A DNA stretch of 64,000 nt from G963674665 sp963674665 (GCA_963674665.2 CAXXPL010000005.1:496001-560000); one strand, 5' to 3'. Counted from the stretch's first letter, positions 1-8,260 are shown. The notes: generated from the letters alone by a model not told the origin. Numbers and translations: made by a program.

Positions 1-203
1 TCTTTTAGCCCCAACCCCTTTCCATAGTCAAGAAAAAGTCGAGGCACATGCGCCCCACCTCAGACCGTCCCTTTTCCCAAAAGGGTGTTTACATCCGCTG
101 TACAAGACATATATTACGACGGAACGCAAAGCTTTCGGCAGCGCGCTCCGCGCGTGGCTGTTCCCATATTTTCGAGCCGCACATTTCACATGAGGAGCGT
201 TTC

Positions 204-1667
204 ATGGTTCAGCGCACACCCCTGAGCGGGGTCCTTGTCTTTCTCTTTCTGCTGCTTCCCCTGGACTGCACGGCCCAGGATTTGCCCCAGTTCGCGGACC
301 TGGCAGAGATGGCCGGACCGGCCGTGGTGAACATCAGCACCGAGTCCGAGGTGGACGACGGCGGCGGCATGGGGGACCTGGGCGACATGTTCCAGTTCCG
401 CAAGCCCGGCTCCCCCTTTGATGAGTTTTTCGACAAGTTCGAGAAGTTTTTCAAGGATCCGGACCAGGGGCGCCCCAAAAATCATCCCAGGCACAAGGAA
501 CGCTCCCTGGGCTCCGGGTTCATCATCTCCGAGGACGGATACATCGTCACCAACAGCCATGTGGTGGACGCGGACGTGATCAAGGTGAACCTGCAGGGGC
601 ATCTGAAGGAGAGCGAGTCCTTCGAGGCCAGGATCGTGGGGCAGGACAAGGAGACCGACCTGGCCCTGCTGAAGATCGAGACCAGGAAGAAGCTCCCGGT
701 GCTGGAGTTCGGTGACTCCGACGACATGCGCGTGGGCGACTGGGTCATGGCCATCGGCAACCCCTTCGGCCTGGAGCACACGGTCACGGCCGGAATCATC
801 AGCGCCAAGAGCCGCGTCATCGGCCAGGGCGCGTTCGACGACTACATTCAGACCGACGCCAGCATCAACCCGGGCAACAGCGGCGGCCCCCTGATCAATC
901 TCGACGGCGAGGTGGTGGGCATCAACACCGCCATCGTGGCCTCGGGGCAGGGCATCGGCTTCGCCATCCCCAGCAACATGGTCAAGCGCGTGGTCCAGCA
1001 GCTGCGCGAGAACAAGAAGGTCTCGCGGGGGTGGATCGGCGTCACCATCCAGGACGTGGACGAGAACACGGCCAAGGCCCTGGGCCTGGACAAGGCCTAC
1101 GGCGCCCTGGTCTCCTCGGTGCTGGAAGGGCACCCCGCGGACAAGGCCGGGATCAGGACCAGCGACGTGATCCTGGAGATCAACGGCAACGAGGTGGACA
1201 GCTCCAGCGACCTGCTGCACAAGATCGCGGCACTCAAGCCCGGGGACAAGGCCAAGCTCGTTGTCTGGCGCAAGGGGCGTCGCAGGATCATCACCGTGAA
1301 GCTCGGGGAGCGGAATATCGAGTCCCTTGCCGAACGCGACACAGAGTCTGGTTCCGACCAGGGGGCCGCCCCCGCCAAGGGAAAGGCCTTGGGCATGACA
1401 CTGCGCCCCGTGCAGGACAAGGAGGCCGGAGAGCTGGGCCTGCTCAAGACCCAAGGTCTGCTGATAACGGAAATCGAGGACGGCTCGGTGGCCGCGGAGG
1501 GTGAACTCCGCGCCGGGGACGTGATCCTCGAGGCCAATCAGGAGCCCGTGAACACGGTGGACGAGCTGGACGATATCCTGAAGAACGCGTCCAGGGACAA
1601 GGGCGTGGTCATGCTGCTCATAAAACGCCGCAAGCAGAACCTCTTCCGCACGCTTCCGCTGGAATGA
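204..1667 (+). CDS. degP: DegP/HtrA-type periplasmic serine protease (Do family)
   Basis: Envelope protease/chaperone that degrades misfolded periplasmic proteins. The 487-residue protein starts with a hydrophobic signal segment (about residues 8-24). The trypsin-like domain shows the triad His119 (TNSHVV), Asp152 (TDLALLKI) and Ser226 (GNSGGPL). Two PDZ domains follow at about 250-340 and 385-480, the usual DegP/DegQ layout. An in-frame ATG exists upstream at 48, but I chose 204 because GAGGAG lies 6 nt before it and the signal peptide then begins at once. A GC-rich hairpin follows the stop, so hslU is probably transcribed separately. Family identity is secure; DegP versus DegQ versus MucD cannot be decided from sequence alone. 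Confidence 0.95.
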   Translation: MVQRTPLSGVLVFLFLLLPLDCTAQDLPQFADLAEMAGPAVVNISTESEVDDGGGMGDLGDMFQFRKPGSPFDEFFDKFEKFFKDPDQGRPKNHPRHKERSLGSGFIISEDGYIVTNSHVVDADVIKVNLQGHLKESESFEARIVGQDKETDLALLKIETRKKLPVLEFGDSDDMRVGDWVMAIGNPFGLEHTVTAGIISAKSRVIGQGAFDDYIQTDASINPGNSGGPLINLDGEVVGINTAIVASGQGIGFAIPSNMVKRVVQQLRENKKVSRGWIGVTIQDVDENTAKALGLDKAYGALVSSVLEGHPADKAGIRTSDVILEINGNEVDSSSDLLHKIAALKPGDKAKLVVWRKGRRRIITVKLGERNIESLAERDTESGSDQGAAPAKGKALGMTLRPVQDKEAGELGLLKTQGLLITEIEDGSVAAEGELRAGDVILEANQEPVNTVDELDDILKNASRDKGVVMLLIKRRKQNLFRTLPLE

Positions 1668-1694
1668 CCCTGGCGGGAAACCGATACGAACATT

Positions 1695-1723
1695 CGGGAG
1701 GGGGCCAAAGCGGCCTCCTCCCG
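1695..1723 (+). terminator. Hairpin terminator after degP
   Basis: A CGGGAGG/CCTCCCG stem with further GGCC pairing lies 27 nt after the degP stop and is followed by a pyrimidine-rich stretch containing TTTT. Likely rho-independent terminator; the U-tract is displaced by a few bases. Confidence 0.6.
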
Positions 1724-1782
1724 ACATCTCTTTTCACTGTCGCCCCAATGACATGGACAATAGAACAAGACGAGGCACTACG

Positions 1783-3201
1783 ATGTTGGATTCCGTGAAG
1801 GTGCTGACCCCACGCGAAATCGTTTCCGAACTGGACAAGTTCATCATAGGACAGGAGCAGGCCAAGCGTATGGTGGCCATCGCCATGCGCAACCGCTGGC
1901 GCCGCCAACAGCTCGACCCCGAGCTGCGCGACGAGGTCGCTCCCAAGAATATCATCATGATCGGCCCCACAGGCGTGGGCAAGACCGAAATCGCCCGCCG
2001 TTTGTCGAAGCTCTCCGGCTCCCCCTTCTTCAAGGTCGAGGCCTCCAAGTTCACCGAGGTGGGCTATGTGGGGCGCGATGTGGAGTCCATGGTGCGCGAT
2101 CTCATGGAGATCGGCGTGAACATGGTCAAGCAGGAGGAAATGGCCAAGGTGCGCGTGCGCGCCGAAGGCCTTGCAGAGGAGCGTCTGCTGGACCTGCTTC
2201 TGCCCGGCAGCGGTTCCACCAATCTGCCCGAAAACCCGTCCCCCAGTGATTACGGCGTGTACGGCACCACGTCGGGCAGCTCTTCCACCGTGAGCGCTTC
2301 CGCCCCTTCGAATTCCGGGGGCGATTCCACCCGCGACAAGATGCGCCGCCTGCTGCGCGACGGCAAGCTTGACGACCGCGTTGTGGAGGTGGAGGTGACG
2401 GCCCAGAGCCCCCAGGTGGAAATCATGGCCATGCCCGGCATGGAGGACATGGAGATGCAGTTCCGCGACATGTTCAGCAAGGTCTTCCCCTCGCGCAAGA
2501 AGCGCCGCAGCATGCGCGTGTCCGAGGCCCGGGAGTACCTCATCCAGGAGCAGTGCGACAAGCTCATCGATATGGACAAGGTCACTGACATGGCCAAGGA
2601 GCGGGTGGAGCAGAGCGGCGTGATCTTTCTGGACGAGATCGACAAGATCGTGAGCCGTGGCGAGGGCGCCAAGGGTGTGGACGTGTCCCGCGAGGGCGTG
2701 CAGCGCGACCTGCTCCCCATTGTTGAGGGCTGCAGCGTGAATACCAAGTACGGCATGGTCAAGTCGGACCATATCCTGTTTATCGCGGCCGGAGCCTTTC
2801 ACATGGCCAAGCCCTCTGACCTGGCTCCGGAGCTGCAGGGACGCTTCCCCCTGCGCGTGGAGCTGGAGAGCCTGGGCAAGGACGAGTTCCTGCGCATCCT
2901 CACCGAGCCGAAAAACGCCCTCACCAGGCAGTACCACGCGCTGCTGGCCACCGAGGACGTGCACATCGAGTTCCGGCACGACGCCCTGGAGGAGATCGCG
3001 GCCTTTGCCGAGCGCATCAACCAGGAGACCGAGAACATCGGCGCGCGGCGGCTCTACACCATCATGGAGAAGATCCTCACCGACCTGTCCTTCGAGGCGC
3101 CGGAACGCCCCGGAGAGGTGGTGACCATCGATCGCGACTACGTGCGCTTCAGGATCAGCGACGTCATGGAGGACCGTGACTTGGGCAGATATATTTTGTA
3201 G
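1783..3201 (+). CDS. hslU: HslU, ATPase subunit of the HslUV (ClpYQ) protease
   Basis: AAA+ unfoldase that feeds substrates to the HslV peptidase in the cytoplasm. The 472-residue protein opens with the HslU-typical LTPREIVSELDKFIIGQ. Walker A GPTGVGKTE is at residues 61-69 and Walker B VIFLDEIDKI sits after the long intermediate (I) domain. It ends in RYIL, matching the C-terminal tail that docks into HslV. An in-frame ATG at 1753 is possible, but the homologous N terminus begins at 1783. The I-domain contains a Ser/Gly-rich low-complexity stretch (about residues 155-180). hslV is not adjacent; only degP and argB flank it. Confidence 0.96.
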   Translation: MLDSVKVLTPREIVSELDKFIIGQEQAKRMVAIAMRNRWRRQQLDPELRDEVAPKNIIMIGPTGVGKTEIARRLSKLSGSPFFKVEASKFTEVGYVGRDVESMVRDLMEIGVNMVKQEEMAKVRVRAEGLAEERLLDLLLPGSGSTNLPENPSPSDYGVYGTTSGSSSTVSASAPSNSGGDSTRDKMRRLLRDGKLDDRVVEVEVTAQSPQVEIMAMPGMEDMEMQFRDMFSKVFPSRKKRRSMRVSEAREYLIQEQCDKLIDMDKVTDMAKERVEQSGVIFLDEIDKIVSRGEGAKGVDVSREGVQRDLLPIVEGCSVNTKYGMVKSDHILFIAAGAFHMAKPSDLAPELQGRFPLRVELESLGKDEFLRILTEPKNALTRQYHALLATEDVHIEFRHDALEEIAAFAERINQETENIGARRLYTIMEKILTDLSFEAPERPGEVVTIDRDYVRFRISDVMEDRDLGRYIL

Positions 3202-3224
3202 GGGGAGAGGGAAGAATATGCTTG

Positions 3225-3262
3225 CCGGGGAGAACCTTGTTAAGAAAAAGGGTTCCCCCCGG
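3225..3262 (+). terminator. Terminator-like hairpin after hslU
   Basis: CCGGGG..AACC pairs with GGTT..CCCCGG 24 nt after the hslU stop. It is followed by GGACCCCCCTCC and an A/T stretch. The same tail recurs at 11465-11487, so this belongs to a genome-style family of gene-end hairpins. No U-tract directly abuts the stem. Confidence 0.55.
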
Positions 3263-3299
3263 ACCCCCCTCCTAAAATTTTTAGTATGTCATGATCTAG

Positions 3300-3451
3300 G
3301 GAAGCGCTGAGTAAATACTTTTTTCGGAAGTGCTGTGGAATTGTTCGCCGGCGAGGCGCAAGGAAAAGGCAAGGCCGACGTGTATTCATAATATACGAGG
3401 ATTTGCCTTTTCCGCGGCAACAAGGCCGGCGGGTAATTATGCAGCGTTTCC
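3300..3451 (+). repeat. 152-bp MITE-like inverted-repeat element, copy 1 (5' of argB)
   Basis: The ends are GGAAGCGCTG (3300-3309) and CAGCGTTTCC (3442-3451), an inverted repeat with one mismatch. Further pairs extend inward: AATTGTTCGCCGGC with GCCGGCGGGTAATT, then GGAAAAGGCAA with TTGCCTTTTCC, so the whole unit can fold into one long hairpin. It has no coding capacity. Copies of the same 152-bp length lie at 6487-6638 (inverted) and 40775-40926, plus a decayed fragment at 8205-8260. The argB start codon lies 17 nt beyond the right end, so an mRNA starting upstream would carry this hairpin in its leader. Confidence 0.85.
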
Positions 3452-3467
3452 TTGGGAAGGTGAACAC

Positions 3468-4373
3468 ATGGTAAGCAAGGATAGCAACAAGGAGAAGGGC
3501 AAGCGCATAGCCCGGCTGCTCATGGAGGCCCTGCCGTATATCAGGAGCTTCCACGGCCAGAGCGTTGTCATCAAGTACGGCGGCCACGCCATGAAGGACG
3601 AGGAACTGAAAAAGGCCTTTGCCAAGAACGTGGTCATGCTCAAGTACATCGGCGTGAACCCGGTGCTGGTCCACGGCGGAGGGCCGCAGATCGGCAAGAT
3701 GCTCGACCAGCTCGGCATCAGCAGCCATTTTCACGACGGCATGCGCGTCACCGACCAGGCCACCATGGACGTGGTGGAGATGGTCCTGGCGGGGCGCGTG
3801 AACAAGGAGATCGTGAACCTGCTGAACCTGCACGGCGGCAAGGCCGTGGGGCTCTCGGGCAAGGACGGCTGGCTCATCGAGGCCCGCAAGCTCGAGGTCA
3901 TGACCAGCAAGACCAACGCGCCGCCGGAGATCATCGACCTGGGGCGCGTGGGCGAGGTCACCCACGTGCAGACCTCCTTGCTGCGCTCCCTGGAGAACGA
4001 GGACTTCATCCCTGTCATCGCCCCTGTGGGTGTGGACCCCGAAGGGGGCACCTACAACATCAACGCGGACTCGGTGGCCGGAGCCGTGGCCGCGGCCCTG
4101 CGCGCCAAGCGCCTGGTGCTGCTCACGGACGTGCCCGGTGTCCTGGACAAGCAGGGCGAACTCGTCTCCTCCATGTCCATGCCCGCCGCGGCCTTGGCCA
4201 TTGGCGACGGCACCATTCAGGGGGGCATGATCCCCAAGATCAAGTGCTGCCTCGAGGCCCTGGATGCGGGAGTGGAGAAGGCCCACATCATCGACGGCAG
4301 GATCGAGAACTCGCTGCTTCTGGAGCTCTTCACCCAGGGTGGCATTGGCACGGAAATCGTGCGCATAAAGTAA
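3468..4373 (+). CDS. argB: Acetylglutamate kinase (arginine biosynthesis)
   Basis: Phosphorylates N-acetyl-L-glutamate in the second step of arginine synthesis. The 301-residue amino-acid-kinase-fold protein shows the phosphate-binding VIKYGGHAM near the N terminus, the HGGGPQIG substrate loop, and the later LLTDVPGVLDKQGELVSSM and GGMIPK segments typical of ArgB. The reading frame stays open upstream through the MITE-like repeat to 3330. I chose 3468 because GGGAAGG precedes it and the family N terminus begins there; the upstream 46 codons are repeat-derived. A 54-bp perfect palindrome follows the gene. Confidence 0.95.
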   Translation: MVSKDSNKEKGKRIARLLMEALPYIRSFHGQSVVIKYGGHAMKDEELKKAFAKNVVMLKYIGVNPVLVHGGGPQIGKMLDQLGISSHFHDGMRVTDQATMDVVEMVLAGRVNKEIVNLLNLHGGKAVGLSGKDGWLIEARKLEVMTSKTNAPPEIIDLGRVGEVTHVQTSLLRSLENEDFIPVIAPVGVDPEGGTYNINADSVAGAVAAALRAKRLVLLTDVPGVLDKQGELVSSMSMPAAALAIGDGTIQGGMIPKIKCCLEALDAGVEKAHIIDGRIENSLLLELFTQGGIGTEIVRIK

Positions 4374-4404
4374 TAGCAGTTGCTATTTGTATTGAAGGTA
4401 TAAA

Positions 4405-4458
4405 AGAGTTTTCCGGGGGAGGGACATTTTGCAAAATGTCCCTCCCCCGGAAAACTCT
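4405..4458 (+). terminator. 54-bp perfect palindrome after argB
   Basis: AGAGTTTTCCGGGGGAGGG and its exact reverse complement are joined through ACATTTTGCAAAATGT with no mismatch and essentially no loop. CTCAAAAATTT follows. It can act as a terminator or 3'-end protector. The core resembles the other GGGGGA hairpins of the window but is longer and perfect. Confidence 0.7.
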
Positions 4459-4647
4459 CCTCAAAAATTTCATGATCCCGATATGTTGTAGTACCTGCTC
4501 CGTCACTGTTTTTCACTGTTCACAAACCATCGATTGCTTCTCTTGTCTGTCCCAGCGGGATGGTTCTTGAATTGAAATGGAATCTGCTTGACCTGAAAGC
4601 ATCTTGTTCAGGGTCACTCCCTGCCCCTCTCCCTTCTGGCGTGCGCA

Positions 4648-4676
4648 TTGACATCCAGGGCATGCATTTGTATCTA
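4648..4676 (+). promoter_or_regulatory. Sigma-70-type promoter for the amino-acid binding protein gene
   Basis: TTGACA at 4648-4653, a 17-bp spacer and TATCTA at 4671-4676 lie about 50 nt before the start codon at 4727. The -35 is perfect and the -10 is weaker. Predicted by eye only. Confidence 0.5.
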
Positions 4677-4726
4677 TACAATATCGCGAAACCTTTTTCT
4701 GCCGATTTTCCGACAGGAGGCTTGTC

Positions 4727-5482
4727 ATGCGCTGGTTCCTCTCTCTTCTCTCGACGTTGATTCTGGTGGTTCTGCTCTGCTCCCCGGCCCTGGCCAAGGA
4801 CAAGATGGTCATGGCCTTCAGTGAGTTCCCTCCGTTCAAGATAGTCCACGACGGTGTATACATGGGTGTGGACGTCGACCTGTCCAGGTTGATCGCCGAA
4901 CGCATGGGGCTGGAGCTGGAAATCAAGCAGGGCACCTTTGCCGAGTGCATGGACATGCTGCGGAAAGGAGAGGCCGACTTCATCACCAGCCTGCTGCGCA
5001 GAGGGGACCGCGACGCCTTTCTCATCTACGTGCAGCCGCGCTACCGCAACCGGGAGGCCAAGCGCTTCTACATGCGCAAGGGCGAGGAGGCCGAGGTGAT
5101 CTCCTATGACAAGCTGAGCGGGCTGCGCATAGGGGTGAAGGAGGGGGTGGCCTATGCCCAGATGTTCGACACCGACGACTCCCTGACCAAGGTCTCGGCG
5201 TCCGGCATGGAACAGCTGTTCCAAATGCTCCGGGAGGGGAGGATCGATGCGGTATTGGCCAGTGCCAACGAGGGCGGCTTCTGGATCAAGTCCCTCGCCC
5301 TGGAGGAGGCTGTGGCTCCCGCACCCTTTGAGCTCGACCAGCTGGATCCGGTGTATATGGCCATCTCCAAGAAATCCCCCCTTGCCAAGCGAGCCCATGA
5401 GTTCGGCAGAATCTTGAAGGAGCTGGTGGACACCGGCGAGTTCGAGAATATCCTGGATGTCTACATGGGCAGGGCGGGGTAG
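4727..5482 (+). CDS. Periplasmic amino-acid-type solute-binding protein (SBP family 3)
   Basis: Probably binds a small polar solute in the periplasm. The 251-residue product has a clear signal peptide (MRWFLSLLSTLILVVLL, cleavage near ALA-KD). The bilobed family-3 pattern follows: FSEFPPFKIV, then GVDVDLSRLIAERMGLELEI, then KLSGLRIGVKEGVAYAQ. No permease or ATPase is adjacent, so it may be an orphan receptor, or serve a transporter encoded elsewhere. It has its own promoter-like sequence and a monocistronic look. The ligand cannot be inferred. Confidence 0.85.
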   Translation: MRWFLSLLSTLILVVLLCSPALAKDKMVMAFSEFPPFKIVHDGVYMGVDVDLSRLIAERMGLELEIKQGTFAECMDMLRKGEADFITSLLRRGDRDAFLIYVQPRYRNREAKRFYMRKGEEAEVISYDKLSGLRIGVKEGVAYAQMFDTDDSLTKVSASGMEQLFQMLREGRIDAVLASANEGGFWIKSLALEEAVAPAPFELDQLDPVYMAISKKSPLAKRAHEFGRILKELVDTGEFENILDVYMGRAG

Positions 5483-5626
5483 CCGGAAATCCGACTCGTG
5501 ATCATACAGCGAAGAGGCCCCGGCCCCCTTCGCTCATTATTACTGTGAGCACAAAATGTTTATCATTTTGTGGCTCAAAGGCATGCGGACGGATCCGCTG
5601 GAAACGGGGCCAGCGGTGAAGCCACT

Positions 5627-5655
5627 GGAGCGCGGTGTTGATTATTTCGCGCTCC
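5627..5655. other. Inverted repeat in the 5.48-5.88 kb intergenic region
   Basis: GGAGCGCG (5627-5634) pairs perfectly with CGCGCTCC (5648-5655) around a 13-nt AT-rich loop. It lies between the binding-protein gene and wrbA; no U-tract follows. It could be a weak terminator or an operator. The remainder of this roughly 390-bp gap shows only the promoter listed next. Confidence 0.4.
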
Positions 5656-5790
5656 AAGCAATATGTGGTTCCCACCTCCATTCATTTCATTGCAAATTTC
5701 TCTTTCCCTGGAGATGTATTTCAGTTTCAAGTTGAAAATAGTCTTCACTGTTGCGGGAATTTAATCGCCATACTTTACAATCTGTCAGGC

Positions 5791-5819
5791 TTGACCAGAT
5801 GTCCCACCGTGGGTATTTA
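5791..5819 (+). promoter_or_regulatory. Sigma-70-type promoter for wrbA
   Basis: TTGACC (5791-5796), a 17-bp spacer and TATTTA (5814-5819) lie about 57 nt before the chosen wrbA start. Spacing is ideal; both boxes have one or two mismatches to consensus. Confidence 0.5.
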
Positions 5820-5875
5820 ATGGACAATTGTGTTTTTTTCTTTTTGCATCTGAACCTGGAAACAAGGTGAAAATC

Positions 5876-6484
5876 GTGAAAGTACTTATTCCATTCTATT
5901 CCATGTACGGACATATCTACCAGATGGCCAAGGCCGTGGCCCAGGGGGCCGCTGAAGTGCCCGGTGCGGTGGTCGAACTGCGCCGCGTGCCCGAGACCCT
6001 GCCCCAGGACGTGTTGGAGAAAATGCACGCCGTGGAGGCGCAAAAGGCCATTGCGGACATTCCGGTCTGCACCGTGGACGAACTGCCCGAGGCCGACGCC
6101 ATCATCTTCGGAACTCCCACGCGCTTCGGCAGCGCCTGCGGCCAGATGCGCCAGTTCCTGGACGCCACCGGCCAACTCTGGGCCTCCGGCGCCCTGGTGG
6201 GCAAAGTCGGGAGCGTGTTCGCCAGCACCGCAACCCAGCACGGGGGGCAGGAAGCCACCATCCTGGGCATGCACGTCACCCTGCTGCACCACGGCATGGT
6301 GGTGGTGGGGCTGCCCTACAGCTTTGCCGGACAGATGACCATGGACGAGATCACGGGCGGCTCCCCGTACGGCGCCACCACCCTGGCAGCCGGAGACGGC
6401 TCCAGGCAGCCCAGTGAGAACGAACTGGCGGGCGCCAGGTACCAGGGCGCCCATGTGGCCAGGATTGCGATGAAATTGAAATAA
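5876..6484 (+). CDS. wrbA: WrbA-type NAD(P)H:quinone oxidoreductase (flavodoxin fold)
   Basis: FMN-dependent two-electron quinone reductase. The protein of about 202 residues opens with KVLIPFYSMYGHIYQMAKAV, the flavodoxin phosphate-binding loop. It contains GTPTRFGSACGQMRQFLD and STATQHGGQE, both characteristic of WrbA. I place the start at GTG 5876, preceded by AAGGTG 6 nt upstream. A longer frame from TTG 5828 adds only a poorly supported hydrophobic stretch. A copy of the 152-bp repeat begins 2 nt after the stop codon. Confidence 0.92.
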   Translation: MKVLIPFYSMYGHIYQMAKAVAQGAAEVPGAVVELRRVPETLPQDVLEKMHAVEAQKAIADIPVCTVDELPEADAIIFGTPTRFGSACGQMRQFLDATGQLWASGALVGKVGSVFASTATQHGGQEATILGMHVTLLHHGMVVVGLPYSFAGQMTMDEITGGSPYGATTLAAGDGSRQPSENELAGARYQGAHVARIAMKLK

Positions 6485-6486
6485 TA

Positions 6487-6638
6487 GGAAGCACTGCGTA
6501 ATTGCCCGCTGGCTTTGTTGCTGTGGAAAAGGTAAATCCTCATGTATTATAAATACACGTCGGTCTTCCCTTTTCCTTGCGCCTTGCCAGCGAACAATTC
6601 GACAGCACTTCTGGAAAATGAGATTAATCAGCGTTTCC
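6487..6638 (-). repeat. 152-bp MITE-like element, copy 2 (inverted, 3' of wrbA)
   Basis: This is the reverse orientation of the element at 3300-3451, with the same 152-bp length, ends GGAAGCACTG and CAGCGTTTCC, and the same central hairpin around TATTATAAATA. It starts 2 nt past the wrbA stop, so the wrbA transcript would end in its hairpin. No clear target duplication is visible (flanks AATA and AGAA). Confidence 0.85.
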
Positions 6639-6659
6639 AGAAGTTTAGGAAGGGGGAGC

Positions 6660-6712
6660 GCGAGGGGGAGAACCACTTTCCAAATGGTTTCCCCCTCGCA
6701 AAATCTTTTTTT
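6660..6712 (+). terminator. Rho-independent terminator downstream of wrbA
   Basis: The GCGAGGGGGA..ACCA / TGGT..TCCCCCTCGC stem spans 6660-6699. AAAATCTTTTTTT follows. This is the strongest U-tract among the GGGGGA hairpin family and lies just before the next gene at 6739. Confidence 0.75.
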
Positions 6713-6738
6713 AATCTTTCCATCCTGTTGGAGCGGGC

Positions 6739-8205
6739 ATGGCCACATACGACTATGACCTCGGCATCATCGGGGGGGGCGCGGCGGGCTTGACCGTTGC
6801 GGCGGGGAGCGCCCAGCTGGGTGTGAAGACCCTGCTCATCGAAAAGGAACCGGCCCTTGGAGGAGACTGCCTGCATCACGGCTGTGTTCCCAGCAAGACC
6901 CTTATCCGTTCCGCCGGGGTATACCATCTTATGCGGAACGCGCAGAGCTTTGGCCTGCCCAAGGTTCAGCCCCCTGCTGTGGATTTCGGGCAGGTTGCCG
7001 AGCGGATCCGGGACGTCATTGGAACCATCCAGAAGCACGACTCCGAGGAGCGGTTCTGCGCTCTGGGAGTGCGTGTGCTCTATGGAGCCCCCTTTTTCGT
7101 GGACGAGCAGTGCGTGAACCTGAACGGAAAGTGGCTGAGTGCCAGGAAATGGGTCATTGCCACAGGTTCCCGTAGCGCCGCCCCCAAAATCAAGGGACTC
7201 GACACCACCCCCTGCTTGACCAACAGGGAGCTGTTCTCATTGGAGCGGCTGCCGGATTCAATGATCATCCTCGGCGGGGGGGCCATTGCCGTGGAGATGG
7301 CCCAGGCCTTTTGCCGACTCGGAACCAGGGTCATTGTGGTGCAGAGGAGCGCGGAGATTCTCAGCCGCGAGGACCGGGACATGGCCGCCCTGGTCCGCAA
7401 ATGCCTCATGGGGGAGGGAGTGGAATTCCATCTGGGAGCAACGGTGTCCGAGATGCGTGATCTCGGAGCCGAGCGCGAGGTGGTGTTCACCCTGTCCGAC
7501 GGCTCCACGCAGGAGCTCCGCGCACAGGAGATTCTATTGGCCCTTGGCCGCACCCCGAACATCGAGGGGCTGAAGCTGGAGAACGCGGGCATAACTCCGG
7601 GCGAAAAGGGTCTGGGTGTGGACAACCGTATGCGCACAGAGCAGGCACACATCTTTGCCTGCGGCGATGTCACCGGGCTGCATCAATTCACCCACGCGGC
7701 CGGATACGAAGGGGGCATCGTGGTCTCCAACGTGGTGTTCCGCTTGCCGCGCAAGGCGGATTACACCTTCATGCCCCGCTGCGTTTACTCAGCCCCCGAA
7801 TTTGCCTGCCTCGGCCTCACGGAGTGGGAGGCCACCGAGCAGGGCCTGGAGTACACCCCATGGGAGGAGGAGTTCCAGGATAACGACCGCGCTTTGGCCG
7901 AAGGCGAGGCCATTGGCAAGGTGAAGCTGCTGCAGAGCAAGGACGGCAAGCCCCTTGGCGTGCAGATCCTTGGGCCACGGGCCGGTGACCTGCTCGGAGA
8001 GTGGGCCGCGGTCTGCTCGGGCAAGATCGGCATGACCACGCTTGCCGGGACGGTGCACCCCTATCCCACCCTGGCGGAGATCAACAAGCGCGTGGCCGGT
8101 AATATTGTGGGGGAGAAAATTTTCTCGGATACCGTACGCAGAGGGCTGAAGTTCTTCTTCAACTACAAGGGCAGGGCATGCGGTCTTCCGGATCGGGAGA
8201 CATAG
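6739..8205 (+). CDS. FAD-dependent pyridine nucleotide-disulfide oxidoreductase (MerA/dihydrolipoamide dehydrogenase-like)
   Basis: NAD(P)H-dependent flavoprotein of 488 residues. It shows the FAD fingerprint GIIGGGAAGLTVAAGSAQLG, the redox-active disulfide Cys44/Cys49 in GGDCLHHGCVPSKTL, the NAD fold IILGGGAIAVEMAQ, a second FAD motif ACGDV, and the C-terminal dimerisation domain ending with HPYPTLAEI, whose His is the family's active-site base. It lacks the N-terminal heavy-metal-binding domain and the C-terminal vicinal cysteines of true mercuric reductase, so the substrate is unknown. It precedes the glutamate synthase genes on the same strand, but a 500-bp gap makes a shared operon unlikely. 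Confidence 0.85.
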   Translation: MATYDYDLGIIGGGAAGLTVAAGSAQLGVKTLLIEKEPALGGDCLHHGCVPSKTLIRSAGVYHLMRNAQSFGLPKVQPPAVDFGQVAERIRDVIGTIQKHDSEERFCALGVRVLYGAPFFVDEQCVNLNGKWLSARKWVIATGSRSAAPKIKGLDTTPCLTNRELFSLERLPDSMIILGGGAIAVEMAQAFCRLGTRVIVVQRSAEILSREDRDMAALVRKCLMGEGVEFHLGATVSEMRDLGAEREVVFTLSDGSTQELRAQEILLALGRTPNIEGLKLENAGITPGEKGLGVDNRMRTEQAHIFACGDVTGLHQFTHAAGYEGGIVVSNVVFRLPRKADYTFMPRCVYSAPEFACLGLTEWEATEQGLEYTPWEEEFQDNDRALAEGEAIGKVKLLQSKDGKPLGVQILGPRAGDLLGEWAAVCSGKIGMTTLAGTVHPYPTLAEINKRVAGNIVGEKIFSDTVRRGLKFFFNYKGRACGLPDRET

Positions 8206-8260
8206 GAAAGCACCGCATGGTCGGCCGCCAGCTTCGTTGCTATGGAGAAGGCAAATCCTT
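8205..8260 (-). repeat. Decayed fragment of the 152-bp element
   Basis: GGAAAGCACCGCATGGTCGG and the following GCCAGCTTCGTTGCTATGGA, then AAGGCAAATCCT, match the first third of copy 2 with several substitutions. The distal two thirds are missing. It begins at the last base of the preceding gene's stop codon, the same placement as copy 2 after wrbA. Confidence 0.6.

Noticed and set aside
3330..3467. An N-terminal extension of ArgB encoded by the upstream open frame
   Set aside because: Those codons lie in the 152-bp repeat. The argB start at 3468 has its own ribosome binding site and matches the family N terminus.
6739..8205. Mercuric reductase (merA)
   Set aside because: The redox CxxxxC matches the family, but there is no heavy-metal-binding N-terminal domain, no C-terminal vicinal cysteine pair and no mer genes nearby.
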